64,000 bases of DNA. Source: Sabellastarte sp. h YS-2021. Taxonomy: Eukaryota; Annelida; Polychaeta; Sabellida; Sabellidae. The translations under genes were made by a program, and so were the position numbers. The stretch covers positions 87,725,566 to 87,789,565 of the forward strand of contig OZ024928.1 of NCBI GenBank assembly GCA_964017235.1, written 5' to 3'. The notes under the pieces are model-generated. The model saw only the letters and a list, made by a program, of their open reading frames with translations. It was not told the origin of the DNA and ran no database searches. Shown piece by piece: positions 23,558 to 36,355 of the stretch (within the stretch, counting starts at the first letter, position 1; each line of letters begins with the position of its first letter).

Positions 23558-23722
23558 GGTCTTCAGTAGCCTAGTGGTTAGCAAGTTTGGCATCTAATCA
23601 TAGGCCTCTTCACATGGGTGTCACCTCTGTGGGTTCGAATCCCACAAGTGACAATGCTGAGGACCTGTCCCAGTGTAACCCTGGCTGTTGAACAGCGACG
23701 TTAAACCTCAATTAACTTTGAC
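23558..23722 (+). mobile_element. tRNA-derived SINE
   Basis: Pol III box A TAGCCTAGTGG at 23567-23577 and box B GGTTCGAATCC at 23632-23642 are both good matches, 65 bp apart at their starts. That spacing is longer than in most tRNAs. A non-tRNA body follows (GAGGACCTGTCCCAGTG, CAGCGACGTTAAACCTCAA), typical of invertebrate SINEs. Promoter boxes look intact, so transcription is possible. Confidence 0.8.
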
Positions 23723-24669
23723 TTTAAACTGCTTCGCGCCAAACCAAAAGAGGAAGTATGTTGCTCCATCTAGCGAGAGCTAGGGGCATCCTCACAAAAT
23801 TCTGGTAACCTGGTATATAAATCTGTACCAAGTCCACCAGAAGGTTGTTATAAGATCTTTTTTTCTCTTTGAAGGATCCATTGCATGACCCGGGGGTTTT
23901 GGTTTTGTAGCCTCTTTCTTGATCTGGGTGGTGTTGCTGGCTGTATGGCAGGTGCTGGTCCTGTGTTCAGATGTCTCTTTTTTGTCTGCAAATCAGAAAA
24001 TCAAAATATTTAACTCCATATAAACAACAGCGCCCTACGCCTCTGTACAAAGTCTGTGATGTTGAGCTGCATCTTTGCAGTTCTAATTGGTGAGGGTTTA
24101 TAAGGGGTTTATAGTGTTGCTTGGGTCTAAACAGGTGATCCTGACTCCAGAAATTAATCAATCTGGTGGATTGAGACACTACTCAAGTCTTGTTGGTTTG
24201 TCACTACAGCTTATCGTGACAAGATACTTGTTGGTTTGGCAAGGCATATCAAGCCCAAGTCAGGTTGGGATTTGGATCAAACAAGCCAGGATAAACTATG
24301 ACTATGTCCTGTTGAGTAGGTGAAACTGATCCATATTTTCCCCCTCATTTTTTCTGAAATTTGTTCCTGATCCCCAACTTGACTAACCGACTCTTGAGTC
24401 AGGAAGGGTTGGCTCCATTGGAACATCTACTTGAGGTTTATCATTACTTGCCTTATTTTAAATAGAGGATTTCGACCTTATCACATAGCTGTATTCAAAT
24501 ATCAGGCAGAAGTCCAGCAGAAGTGCCACCAGATGTCACAGCAGCCAGTACACAACCCACAGTTTACCAAGTTATACCACATGGAACCACCTAGTCAGTG
24601 GTTACCCGGTATTAAATTTTATGACCTCAGGGCCACCTGTCCACCATTTTCAGAATAACCCCAATGTTC
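23723..24669. other. Decayed retroelement flank, no gene
   Basis: GGAAGTATGTTGCTCCATCTAG at 23754 resembles sequence by other DIRS pieces (13745 in complement, 26935 directly). ORFs at 24087-24323 and 24431-24658 show no convincing domain. This is probably DIRS 3' or leader DNA. Confidence 0.35.
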
Positions 24670-25770
24670 CAAGTCGAATAAGAGTTTTACATCCCATTTA
24701 ACAGCCAGCTGGGGTCACCTTGTGACAGATCTCCAGATTGTGAAGGGTAAAGAGACACCTTTGACCAGTGAAGGGTACAGACACCTTTGACCAGTCAGAC
24801 TAGTGTCTGATGTTGTTGTTTTGCCAAGCGTGGATCTCACCCCTGTGTTTGCCCAAGCCCAGGAGGAAAACAGTTAAATGCTTCAAGTGGGCCTCTTTTA
24901 TTGGTTCGAATGGAGCCTTTGTCAACTGGTACAAAACCAGGAAGAGGTTCCAGGAGGGGATGCCCCTCTGACCTTTAGATCTGTCTCTGTGAAAACTATC
25001 CAGGGGACGAGTTAGATTCTCATCTTTTTTGCTGACATTTATGCCCGTTTGTCGGCAATGGCTGATCTGTAGCTGAGTAGCTGAATTGTAGCCATCAATG
25101 GTACTTGGCTGTAACTTCCTGTCCTGGGGATGCAGTGATCTGGGGATGGGGATCACCTTTTCTAGTGATTGAGGTACCCTCTATTTGTTTTTCAGGTGCC
25201 ACTGTATGGGCCTCATATGTAACTGGCCCAGGTGGGCTTTCTCTGGCTGTCAGAGAATCTGATCTGATCTTGGATCTTTGCTGTTAAGATCTGCCAACGC
25301 TCTAGGGTGGGTCTGACATTGCCCTCTTTCAGGTAAAACTGGTAATCTACGAAGTGGAATACTTGTTTGGGGACCAGCTCTGACTTTCCCATGTTCAATA
25401 ACCAACCCAAATCCTGGCATATAGCTAATAGAGTAGAACCTCAAGACTGACTTTGAATGGGTATATGGAAGTAGGCATCGATCTATGGAGGTCACACACT
25501 CCCTTGTCTGGAGGGAGGCCCTTATTGCTTCTAGTGTCTCCATTTTGAATTTTCTCCCTTGAGGAATTTGTTCAGATTGTTGAGGTCTAACGTGGGTCTC
25601 CACCAGGTGTTTTGGGACCCAAAAATAGTCGGTTGTAAAATCCCAAAGATTCTTGAATTCTGACCAGCTCTACTGCATTTTTGTTCATAATCTGATGTAA
25701 AGCCTCCAGCAAGTAGAGGTTCCTGTGGAGATTGACATAGCAGCTTATGATGGTCAATGACCTTGTCAAG
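24670..25770 (-). pseudogene. DIRS copy A, reverse transcriptase fused to tyrosine recombinase
   Basis: From 25770 downward: NKNAVELVRIQESLGFYNRL, then FKMETLEAIRASLQ and VTSID (RT palm, about 25490-25560), then MGKSELVPKQVFHFVDYQF and VRPTLERWQ (RT thumb, about 25290-25410). Near 25118-25150 the early RNase H motif IPRSLHP runs straight into KLQPSTIDGYNSA of the tyrosine recombinase. RNase H and anything between is deleted. The recombinase continues with FLVLYQLTKAPFEPI and LGLGKHRGEIHAW, and fades near 24670. Frameshifts at several points. Confidence 0.78.
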
Positions 25771-25775
25771 TTTTG

Positions 25776-27037
25776 TCAGGTTCTGAAGGGAAGAGTGTAA
25801 CCTTCTTTGAGTATTTTTAGTACTTCCGGGCCGGCCCCAAGGCTGCCCAAGTTTTCCAAAACTGGTGTAGTCTTGCCCCTACAGGTAGATCTGAAGCAAC
25901 AGTTTGGATATTTAGTACAAGATTTACAGAACTCAAGTGATCGACACAGGAAACATTGTTCACATATTTTAATGACTGACACTGTCTTACAATAGCCGGA
26001 CTTACGCCTTTCTTTTGTAGCTGCCCTTTTACAATATGTGCATGAGTTACAACAATTGAGTTTGCAAAATCTATCACTGGCTGACAAGTCTTTAATGTCT
26101 TTCCAGACTCTGGCCGCGGCTGGTTGTACTGAACACAATTTACAGTCTTTGGTCTGGTGACACTGATTTACATTTAAAGTCTGTTTGCTCCTGGCCAGTC
26201 TTCTTGAGAGCAGAAAATTTACACAGTACTGCGAGGACTTGCCCTTCCTTTTCTGGCTTAAGAACCAATGGTTTTCCAAGCTGGTTTGCCGGACTTCGGT
26301 TCCCTCGATTTGTCAGTTCTTTGATAAGGGTGATAACGTTCTGTCTTATGGCTGGAGGAAGAGTGAGTTGAGTGACCTTTGTTCTCATGCTGGGCGATGT
26401 CTTCCTCAGCCTTCTTCAATATCTGGTCTGGCAACAGAGTTGCCAAATGCAGCGGGGCCTGTCTGAGTGCAGATATCTTGTTTAATTCCTGCTTCAACAA
26501 GTGCCAAATAAGCGTCTCTCCTAGCCAAGGTCATGTTAGCAACATTTATGAAGACAAACTAAGAAAGATGCTCCATAGTTTTTACAATGCACTGGGAGAG
26601 ATACTGGAGCTAAAGTTCAGTAGATACTGAAACTCATCTGTAGCAGTGCTGGTCTTTTCTGAGGACTTTCCCTTCGACTTTTCAGCCTGGATCACACTGA
26701 GCTGTGCTTGCATGCTTGACTGAACTTTACTGAGATATCTACTGAAACCGGCCGTCTGGTTGCATATGTATGTCGATTCGCAAGCCAACTTTTCCCATCT
26801 CCTCAGTGTATCCTGGCTAATTGAACGCAATGCTGGTGCAGGGGTAGACAGGCCTGATGACCAGGCAATTCTGCTGTAGCTGGAGTTTAACTTCACCGAC
26901 TCACTGCCCAAAGAAGACACGCTGACTAGATAGGAAGGAAGTACGATGCGCCACCTAGCAAATGCACAGATCGTGACTGGCCTAGCGGGTGGAAATACAG
27001 GATGACTTTTTCCGTCATTTGGCTGGCTGGTACCCAT
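25776..27037 (-). pseudogene. DIRS copy A, gag and zinc-knuckle region
   Basis: Minus-strand frames give gag (SQDTLRRWEKLACESTYICN, QTAGFSRYLSKVQSSMQAQL, about 26690-26830), then APLHLATLLPDQILKKAEED (about 26410-26470), then a long ORF (26279-25776) with many cysteines: CKLNCCNSCTYCK, ICEQCFLCRSLEFC, CTKYPNCCFRSTCRGK and a GSLGAGPEVLKILKEGY tail leading to the reverse transcriptase. This Cys-rich block is typical of mollusc-type DIRS. The gag N-terminus is absent here but present in copy B. Confidence 0.72.
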
Positions 27038-27149
27038 CCGACCAGATTAGCAATTGTCCATTGTGTAGGATGTATTTACGCAATAAAATGGGTAATTACC
27101 GTTTATTCCAAATACAATATATTTTTTAAAAGAGTGACCCCACAAATGA

Positions 27150-30100
27150 TATACAAACAAGAGTGTCAGAGATGCCCCAAAAGGCCGGTTGCGCAGGAAA
27201 TATTGACGGACAGACAAACGGACAAAAAATGGACAAATGAACAGACAGAAGTACACCAATTTCGAAAGCAACCTAGCTATGATGATCTATCTCCCTGTCA
27301 AGTTTGAATTAGATTGGACAAAGCAATTTTGAGCAAGAGTACAGAAATGAAAATGTTGACCCCCAGACAAACGGACGGACAGAGTTACACCAATTTCGAA
27401 AGGAACCTAGCTATGATCGTGACCTATCTCCCCGTCAAGTTTGAATTCGATTGAACAAAGCGTTTGCGAGTTAGAGTCCAGAAACTGAAATGTTGATGGA
27501 CAGACAAACAGACAAAAAACAGACAAACGAACAGACAGAATAACACCAATTTCGAAAGGAACCTAGCTATGATGGCTACGATTTACAGTATGTCCCTGTA
27601 AAGTTTGAATTCGATTGGACAAAGTGTTTTTGAGTTAGAGTCCGGAAACGGAAATGTTGACGGACAGACAAACGGACAAAAAACGGACAAACGAACAGAC
27701 AGAATTACACCAATTTCAAAAGGAACCTAGCTATGATGGTGACCTATCTCCCTGTCAAGTTTGAATTCGATTGAACAAAGCGTTTTCGAGTTAGAATCCG
27801 GAAACAGAAATGTTGATGGACAAATGGACAAAAAACGGACCAACGAACAGACGGAATTACACCAATTTCGAAAGGAACCTAGCTATGATGGCGACGTATG
27901 TCCCTGTAAAGTTTGAATTCGATTGAACAAAGTGTTTTCGAGTTAGAGTCCAGAAACGGAAATGTTGACGGACAGACAAACGGACAAAAAACGGACAAAC
28001 GAACAGACAGAATTACACCAATTTCGAAAGGAACCTAGCTATGATGGTGACCTATCTCCCTGTCAAGTTTGAATTCGATTGAACAAAGCGTTTTCGAGTT
28101 AGAGTCCGGAAACAGAAATGTTGACGGACAAAAAACGGACCAACGAACAGACGGAATTACACCAATTTCGAAAGGAACCTAGCTATGATCATGATTTATC
28201 ACCCTGTCAAGTTTGAATTCGATTGAACAAAGTGTTTTCGAGTTAGAGTCCAAAAACGGAAATGTTGACGGACAAACAGACAAAAAACGGACAAACGAAA
28301 GGACAGAATAACACCAATTTCGAAAGGAACCTAGATATGATGGTGATGTATGTCCCTGTAAAGTTTGAATTCGATTGGACAAAGCGTTTTTGAGTTAGAG
28401 TCCGGAAACGGAAATGTTGACGGACAGACAAACGGACAAAAAACGGACAAACGAACGGACAGAATTACACCAATTTCGAAAGGAACCTAGCTATGATGAT
28501 GACCTATCTCCCTGTCAAGTTTGAATTCGATTGAACAAAGCGTTTTCGAGTTAGAGTCCGGAAACAGAAATGTTGACGGACAAATGGACAAAAAACGGAC
28601 AAACGAACAGACGGAATTACACCAATTTCGAAAGGAACCCAGCTATGATCATGATCTATCTCCCTGTCAAGTTTCAATTCGATTGAACAAAGCGTTTTCG
28701 AGTTAGAGTCCAGAAACGGAAATGTTGACGGACATACAAACAGACAAACGAAAGGCCAGAATAACAGCAATTTCGAAAGGAACCTAGCTATGATGGTGAT
28801 GTATGTCCCTGTAAAGTTTGAATTCGATTGGACAAAGCGTTTTTGAGTTAGAGTCCGGAAACGAAAATGTTGACGGACAGACAAACGGACAAAAAACGGA
28901 CAAATGAACAGACAGAATTACACCAATTTCGAAAGGAACCTAGCTATGATGGTGACCTATCTCCCTGTAAAGTTTGAATTCGATTGGACAAAGTGTTTTT
29001 GAGTTAGAGTCCGGAAACGGAAATGTTGACGGACAGACAAACGGACAAAAAACGGACAAACGAACAGACAGAATTACACCAATTTTGAAAGGAACCTAGC
29101 TATGATGGTGACCTATCTCCCTGTCAAGTTTGAATTCGATTGAACAAAGCGTTTTCGAGTTAGAGTCCGGAAACAGAAATGTTGACGGACAAATGGACAA
29201 AAAACGGACGAACGAACAGACGGAATTACACCAATTTCGAAAGGAACCTAGCTATGATCATGATTTATCACCCTGTCAAGTTAGAATTCGATTGAACAAA
29301 GTGTTTTCGAGTTAGAGTCCAAAAACGGAAATGTTGACGGACAAACAGACAAAAAACGGACAAACGAAAGGACAGAATAACACCAATTTCGAAAGGAACC
29401 TAGATATGATGGTGATGTATGTCCCTGTAAAGTTTGAATTCGATTGGACAAAGCGTTTTTGAGTTAGAGTCCGGAAACGGAAATGTTGATGGACAGACAA
29501 ACGGACAAAAAACGGACAAACGAACGGACAGAATTACACCAATTTCGAAAGGAACCTAGCTATGATGATGACCTATCTCCCTGTCAAGTTTGAATTCGAT
29601 TGAACAAAGCGTTTTCGAGTTAGAGTCCAGAAACGGAAATGTTGACGGACAAACAGACAAAAGACGGACAAACGAAAGGACAGAATAACACCAATTTCGA
29701 AAGGAACCTAGCTATGATGATGACCTATCTCCCTGTCAAGTTTGAATTCGATTGAACAAAGCGTTTTCGAGTTAGAGTCCGGAAACAGAAATGTTGACGG
29801 ACAAATGGACAAAAAACGGACAAACGAACAGACGGAATTACACCAATTTCGAAAGGAACCCAGCTATGATCATGATCTATCTCCCTGTCAAGTTTGAATT
29901 CGATTGAACAAAGAGTTTTCGAGTTAGAGTCCAGAAACGGAAATGTTGACGGACATACAAACAGACAAACGAAAGGACAGAATAACAGCAATTTCGAAAG
30001 GAACCTAGCTATGATGGTGATGTATGTCCCTGTAAAGTTTGAATTCGATTGGACAAAGTGTTTTTGAGTTAGAGTCCGGAAACGAAAATGTGGACAGACA

Positions 30101-30311
30101 GACAGACGGACAAAAAACAGACAAACAAACGGACGGAATTATACCAATTTCAAAAGTAACCTAGCTATGATGGTGATGTATGTCCCTGTCAAGTTTGAAT
30201 TTGATTGGACAAAGCGTTTTTGAGTTAGAGTCCGGAAACGAAAATGTGGACGGACAGACGGACGTCGGACACATCAATCTAATAGGCGGGTTGGTCACAC
30301 ACAACCCACCT
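27150..30311. repeat. ~153-bp tandem array (about 20 units) ending in a hairpin
   Basis: The unit contains ATTACACCAATTTCGAAAGG, AACCTAGCTATGAT, CCTGTCAAGTTTGAATTCGA, TTTTCGAGTTAGAGTCCGGAA and GTTGACGGACAGACAAACGG. The mark GAAATGTTGAC recurs at about 27652, 27961, 28117, 28411, 28567 and so on, spaced 145-158 bp. The right end leaves the array with GGACGTCGGACACATC and an imperfect hairpin AGGCGGGTTG / CAACCCACCT at 30284-30311. This looks like the terminus of a mobile element rather than a plain satellite. The many 60-126 aa ORFs here are repeat by-products. Confidence 0.9.
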
Positions 30312-31308
30312 AAAAATAATCCTAAATATATGTCAAAAATATAACTAACATTTATCTGGAGATGTTAGTAAAATATTTTCCTGGACAAATCAAAACAAAT
30401 CAAACAACATCAAGATCTGGTTTTGAATGATGATATTCAATGTTGTTTTATCCCTTTAAAGACATATCTGGATATGTCAAAAATATGTTGCCATATACAT
30501 AATGTAAGTAATCTAAAAAAAAACTAGATTGGGCCAACTCGGCGCCAACATATCCCCAGACAGGTCATCACTCACGCCACAGGTTTTGATCGGGAATTTT
30601 TAAAAACATAATTACCCATTATTATATGAACTTCAGCACATCAATCTACTCTGTTTATATCTTCCAAGGAAGATGGTGTATCCCCAGACGCCGAATACAT
30701 AACTCAAATTATATTTTCAATCTTCCTGCAATGATAACTCTAAACCTATTTTCAAAGTATTTAAATGATTGATGATTGAATGTCCATTCTAAAATAATAA
30801 TCCCAAAAGAGCATATCTGTTTCTATATTTGTTGACAAATAAAATATTATTTTTAACTCAATTCATCATACTTTTCAATCTTCCTTCAAAGTATTTAAAT
30901 GATTGATGATTCAATGTCCATTCTAAAATTCATAATCCCAAAAGCGCATATCTGTTTCTATATTTGTTCACAAATAAAATATTATTTAAAAAAAAATTAT
31001 TTATATTATTATTTTATTATATTATTTTTAGAATTTGCAAATTGTTTTCAGTTATTCATTTCCTCTATACCTATATATGTGGTCCATATATATGCAACCT
31101 AAATATGTGACACAATCTCAGTTCTGACTCCCCTTTGTGTTATATGTAATGAAGCCCACCACCTCCCACCCCCACCCCTCTCCCCTTCTCCACACCTCTC
31201 TCACTATTACACAAGATCTGCAACCCCATTGAGTTCTTTGTTTCTCATCTGATATCATTAAATACCTTTGTTTATTTAGTGTCACTCAATATAGCTGGAG
31301 GTCCCAGA

Positions 31309-32437
31309 GGTGGGTGGGGGGAATCCGGGTGGGGATGTGGGTTGAGCATAAATGGTAAACAAACAATCTATATAAAAGGGGTACTCAAATACAAAAAGAA
31401 TTGAGAATTTTAAGTATGTGATTATCAACTGAAATGAGTTCATAACTGTAGGAGCTGTGCCAAAATTAACTGAGGCAAGTTGAATAAAACTGGGCTAGTT
31501 GAGGGTTAAAAATCCCCTAGTTTTACTACATAAGGATATAATTTCATTAATATTGGGACTTAAAGCTCACTTAAAGTGTCCATTTTGTCTACTTCAATAT
31601 GTTTCACCAGTTTCATTTTAAAAAGTGAAAAACTCAGCAAGCAGAGGTGGGTGGGGGGAATCCGGGTGGGGGATGTGGGTTGGGACTTAGTTTAGTTTAT
31701 TAGTTTATTATAGTGACATGTATTATGTTGACAAGGATTATACAAAAACTATTGAAGTAATATCCAGCCCTATATGGGCTTATAAGTCACTTTAAATAGA
31801 GAGTTAATAACAAACAGAGCAAACATATTTTGAGGTAAGATACAGTAAATAAAGACAGCAATTCAATACATAAAAATTAACAATATAATTTACTTTTTCT
31901 TTCTTGCCACAAATCAAAAATAAAATTAATAACCATATTGACATTCATATGAGTTAATACCCTTGATAATTGATCTATTAATAATTCAGATTTATCTATA
32001 TTTAAAATTTTGAAATATTTCATACGAATCAGCTCTAAAGCTGGACAAACACAAACAAAATGTATCTCATCTTCTACATCTTTTTTACACAGTTTACATG
32101 TTCTCTCAAAGAGATGGAGTGCTACAGCAAAAATGGTAAACAAACAATCTATATAAAAGGGGTACTCAAATACAAAAAGAATTGAGAATTTTAAGTATGT
32201 GATTATCAACTGAAATGAGTTCATAACTGTAGGAGCTGTGTCAAAATTAACTGAGGCAAGTTGAATAAAACTGGGCTAGTTGAGGGTTAAAAATCCCCTA
32301 GTTTTACTACATACGGATATAATTTCATTAATATTGGGACTTAAAGCTCACTTAAAGTGTCCATTTTGTCTACTTGAATATGTTTAACCGGCGTTTAACC
32401 AGTTTCATTTTAAAAAGTTAAAAACTCAGCAAGCAGA
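31309..32437. repeat. Tandem duplication of ~335 bp, second copy split by a LINE
   Basis: The unit starts GAGGTGGGTGGGGGGAATCC at 31309 and again at about 31643. After about 38 bp the second copy is interrupted (31681-32130), then resumes with AAATGGTAAACAAACAATC and follows the first copy to about 32437 with few differences. A nearby smaller duplication of about 120 bp (30757-30870 and 30885-30990) is similar in style. Confidence 0.85.
31681..32130 (-). pseudogene. LINE 3' fragment with C-terminal zinc-finger motif
   Basis: The minus-strand ORF includes RTCKLCKKDVEDEIHFVCVC followed by PALELIRMKYF, the CCHC-like C-terminus common at the end of LINE reverse-transcriptase proteins. A 3' tail follows (CCCATATAGGGCTGGATATT). 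Only the last part of the element is present, as expected of a 5'-truncated insertion. Confidence 0.65.
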
Positions 32438-33059
32438 GGTATAACACACAAAAATAAGTTCTTAAAAGACTAAGATAGCCATAACATTATTAATATTCAA
32501 AATTTAAATAGACAGGCATTTCCTTTTAAAAATTCAAAGATTTCAGCTCTATAACCCACATAGTTTGACAGTTACTGGGCTTTAAAGTGGCATAATGTCC
32601 ATAAATTGGGTTTCTGTGGGCATTTTACAATTGTTAAAGAGACCTTAGCAATTAAACTACAGATCTGAAACTTTTTGGGGGACATACATAACAAACAAAA
32701 ATTATATATAATACAGTTTAAGACTTGTCACACTAAGCATTTCCAAATAACAGGGCAAAATACGGAAACAAGAGGAGAGTGCCCGTGAACGGGCACTGTG
32801 TCAGCTGACTGAATGTTTTTGATTTGTGATGGTGATAATGAGAGGAAAGCATAATTATCAGGGAAAGGGCTGTACAGAAATACAGTAAATGGCAACTGAA
32901 CAGCATGTTCGAAAGATATTCCGAAGCTGACAGAAGAAAAGGACAAAAAAGTTGTGCCCTGCAAATGGTATTATGAAATAAAGTAACAAGGTAATTGTTT
33001 AAGTGTAAAAAGTAGGTTAAAAATATTTAAAGAAATACTATAAATGCAATATCCTCGTT

Positions 33060-33850
33060 CGACCATGAAGAAGGGATCCAAAGGTCAAATCTGACCATAC
33101 CAAAAGATTCCCAGCCAAAGAATTTAGGATGGTTTACCATCACAAACCTGTCGGACCAATAATAAGTGAGTCATAGGCACTTTTTAAGTTTGGCTATCCT
33201 TGTTTGACCTTGACGGAGGGGTCTAAGGTCAAATCCGACCACACAAAAAAATTCCCAGCCCATGATTTCCTGTAGCTTGTTTACCATCCCAAACTTGTAG
33301 GACCAATAATAAGTGAGTTATAAGCAATTGTAAGTTTGGCTATCCTCAATTGACCTTGAAGGAGGGGTCCCAGGTCAAATCTGACCACACCAAAAGAATC
33401 CCAGCCCATGATTTCCTATATGTTGGTTTACCATCCCAAACCTCCAAGACCAATAATATGCGAGTTATAAGCACTTTAAGTTTGGCTATCTTCGTTTGAC
33501 CTGGAAGGAGGGGTCTAAGGTGAAATCCGACCACACCAAAAGATTCCCAGCCCATGATTTTCTATAGGTTGGTTTTCCATTCCAAACCTCTAGGACCAAT
33601 AATAAGCGAGTTATAAGCACTTTTAAGTTTGGCTATCCTCATTTGACCTTGAAGGAGGGGTCCAAGGTGAAGTCCGACCACACCAAAGAATTCCCAGCTC
33701 ATGATTTTTTATAGGTTGGTTTTCATTCCAAACCTCTAGGACCAATAATAAGCGAGTTATAAGCACTTTTATGTTTGGCTATCCTCATTTGACCTTGAAG
33801 GAGGGTTCCAAGGTCAAATCGGACCATATTAACAGATTCCCAGCCCATGA
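33060..33850. repeat. ~142-bp tandem array (about 6 units)
   Basis: The unit reads TTTGACCTTGAAGGAGGGGT, CAAGGTCAAATCCGACCACA, TTCCCAGCCCATGATTTCCT, CAAACCTCTAGGACCAATAA and CGAGTTATAAGCACTTTTAA. The same unit occurs at 55010-55815 and in a different element at 41290-42060. Confidence 0.95.
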
Positions 33851-33861
33851 TTTCCTACAGG

Positions 33862-36355
33862 TTGGGTACAATGATTTACTCAACAGTGAGAACCTGAAAG
33901 AAGCTTTGCTCAGCTATGCCATGACATAGAGGTCTGCAATTTCACTATGTTATAGCTGACCAAAACGTCTGTGAATAACATATTTAACAAAATACTCTAA
34001 ATGTAATAGTTTTCAAGTTACAACTGATTTACTCAACAGTGAGAACCTCAAAGGAACTATTACTCAGCTATGCAATGAGCTACATGTCTGAATTTTTGCT
34101 CTGTTATAGCTGACCTAAAAGTAGGTGAACAACATATTTAAGCAAAATACTGTAAATGCAATAGTTTTCAAGTTACAACTGATTTACTCAATAGTGAGAA
34201 CCTGAAAATAGCTATTGCTACGCTATGCCATGAGCTATAGGTCTGTAATTTCACTATGTTATAGCTAACCCAAAAGTAGGTGAACAATATATTTTAACAA
34301 AATACTCCAAATGCAATATTTTTCAAGTTATAGCCGATTTACTCAACAGTCAGTGCCCGAGAATAGCTATTGCTCAGTTGTGCCATGAGCTACAGGTCTG
34401 TAATTTCACTATGTTATAGCTGACCCAAAAGTAGCTGAATAACATATTTGCACAAATTTCTGTAAAGGCAATAGTTTTCCAATTACAACTGATTTACTCA
34501 ACAGTGAGAACTTCAAAGTAGCTATTACTCAGCTATCCAATGAGCCACAGGTCTGGAACTTCACTATGTTATAGCTGACCCCAAAATAGGTGAATAACAT
34601 ATTGCAACAAAATACTCTAAATGCAATAGTTTGCAAGTTATAAGTGATTTACTCAATAGTGATGACCTAAAAGTAGCTATTACTCAGCTATGCCATGAGC
34701 TACAGGTCTGAAATTTTACTATGTTATAGCTGACCCAAAAGTAGCTGAATAACATATTTATACTAAATTCTCTAAATGCAATAGTTTTCAAATTATAAGT
34801 GATTTACTCAACACTGAGAACTTCAAAGTAGCTATTACTCAGCTATGCAATGAGTCACAGGTCTGGAACTTCACTATGTTATAGCTGACCCCAAAATAGG
34901 TGAATAACATATTGAAACAAAATACTCTAAATGCAATAATTTCCAAGTTATAAGCAATTTACTCAACAGTGATAACCTCAAAGTAGCTATTACTCAGCTA
35001 TGCCATGAGCTACAGGTCTGAAATTTTACTATGTTATAGCTGACCCAAAAGTAGGTGAACAACATATTTAAGCAAAATACTGTACATGCAATAGTTTTCA
35101 AGTTACAACTGATTTACTCAATAGTGATGACCTAAAAGTAGCTATTACTCAGCTATGCCATGAGCTACAGGTCTGAAATTTTACTATGTTATAGCTGACC
35201 CAAAAGTAGCTGAATAACATATTTATACTAAATTCTCTAAATGCAATAGTTTTGCAATTACAACTGATTTACTCAATAGTGAGAACATCAAAGTAGTTAT
35301 TACTCAGCTATGCAATGAGCTACAGGTCTGAAATTTCACTATGTTATAGCTGACTCAAAAGTAGGTGAACAACATATTTAAGCAAAATACTGTACATGCA
35401 ATAGTTTTCAAGTTACAACTGATTTACTCAATAGTGATGACCTAAAAGTAGCTATTACTCAGCTATGCCATGAGCTACAGGTCTGAAATTTTACTATGTT
35501 ATAGCTGACCCAAAAGTAGCTGAATAACATATTTATACTAAATTCTCTAAATGTAATAGTTTTGCAATTACAACTGATTTACTCAATAGTGAGAACCTCA
35601 AAGTAGTTATTACTCAGCTATGCAATGAGCTACAGGTCTGAAATTTCACTATGTTATAGCTGACCCAAAAGTAGGTGAATAACATATTCAAGCAAAATAC
35701 TGTAAATGCAATAGTTTTGAAGTTACAACTGATTTACTCAATAGTGATGACCTAAAAGTAGCTATTACTCAGCTATGCCATGAGCTACAGGTCTGAAATT
35801 TTACTATGTTATAGCTGACCCAAAAGTAGCTGAATAACATATTTATACGAAATTCTCTAAATGCAATAGTTTTCCAATTACAACTGATTTACTCAATAGT
35901 GAGAACTTTAAAGTAGCTATTACTCAGCTATGCAATGAGCCACAGATCTGAAACTTCACTATGTTATAGCTGATCCCAAAATAGGTGAATAATATATTGC
36001 AACAAAATACTCTAAATGCAATAGTTTCCAAGTTATAAGCGATTTACTCAACAGTGATAACCTAAAAGTAGCTATTACTCAGCTATGCCATGAGCTACAG
36101 GTCTGAAATTTTACTATGTTATAGCTGACCCAAAAGTAGCTGAATAACATATTTATATGAAATTCTCTAAATGCAATAGTTTTGAAGTTATAAGCGATTT
36201 ACTCAATAGTGATAACCTAAAAGTAGCTATTACTCAGCTATGCCATGAGCTACAGGTCTAAAATTTTACTATGTTATAGCTGACCCAAAAGTAGCTGAAT
36301 AACATATTTATACGAAATTCTGTAAATGCAATAGTTTTTCAGTTACAAGTGATTC
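33862..36355. repeat. ~155-bp tandem array (about 16 units)
   Basis: The unit holds CTATGTTATAGCTGACCCAA, GTAGCTGAATAACATATTTA, AATGCAATAGTTTTCAAGTT and TAGCTATTACTCAGCTATGC. Alternating unit variants (GCAATGAGC versus GCCATGAGC) suggest a two-unit period inside the array. The equivalent array in copy 2 (55818-58620) is about 310 bp longer, close to two extra units. Confidence 0.95.

Noticed and set aside
23558..23660. Functional tRNA gene
   Set aside because: Box spacing is too long, no paired acceptor stem is seen, and a SINE body follows.
27150..30311. Repeated Cys/Phe/Val-rich ORFs as a membrane-protein family
   Set aside because: They are translations of the ~153-bp unit; frames and stops vary from unit to unit.
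33862..36355. CRISPR array
   Set aside because: Units are contiguous with no unique spacers, and the genome is eukaryotic.
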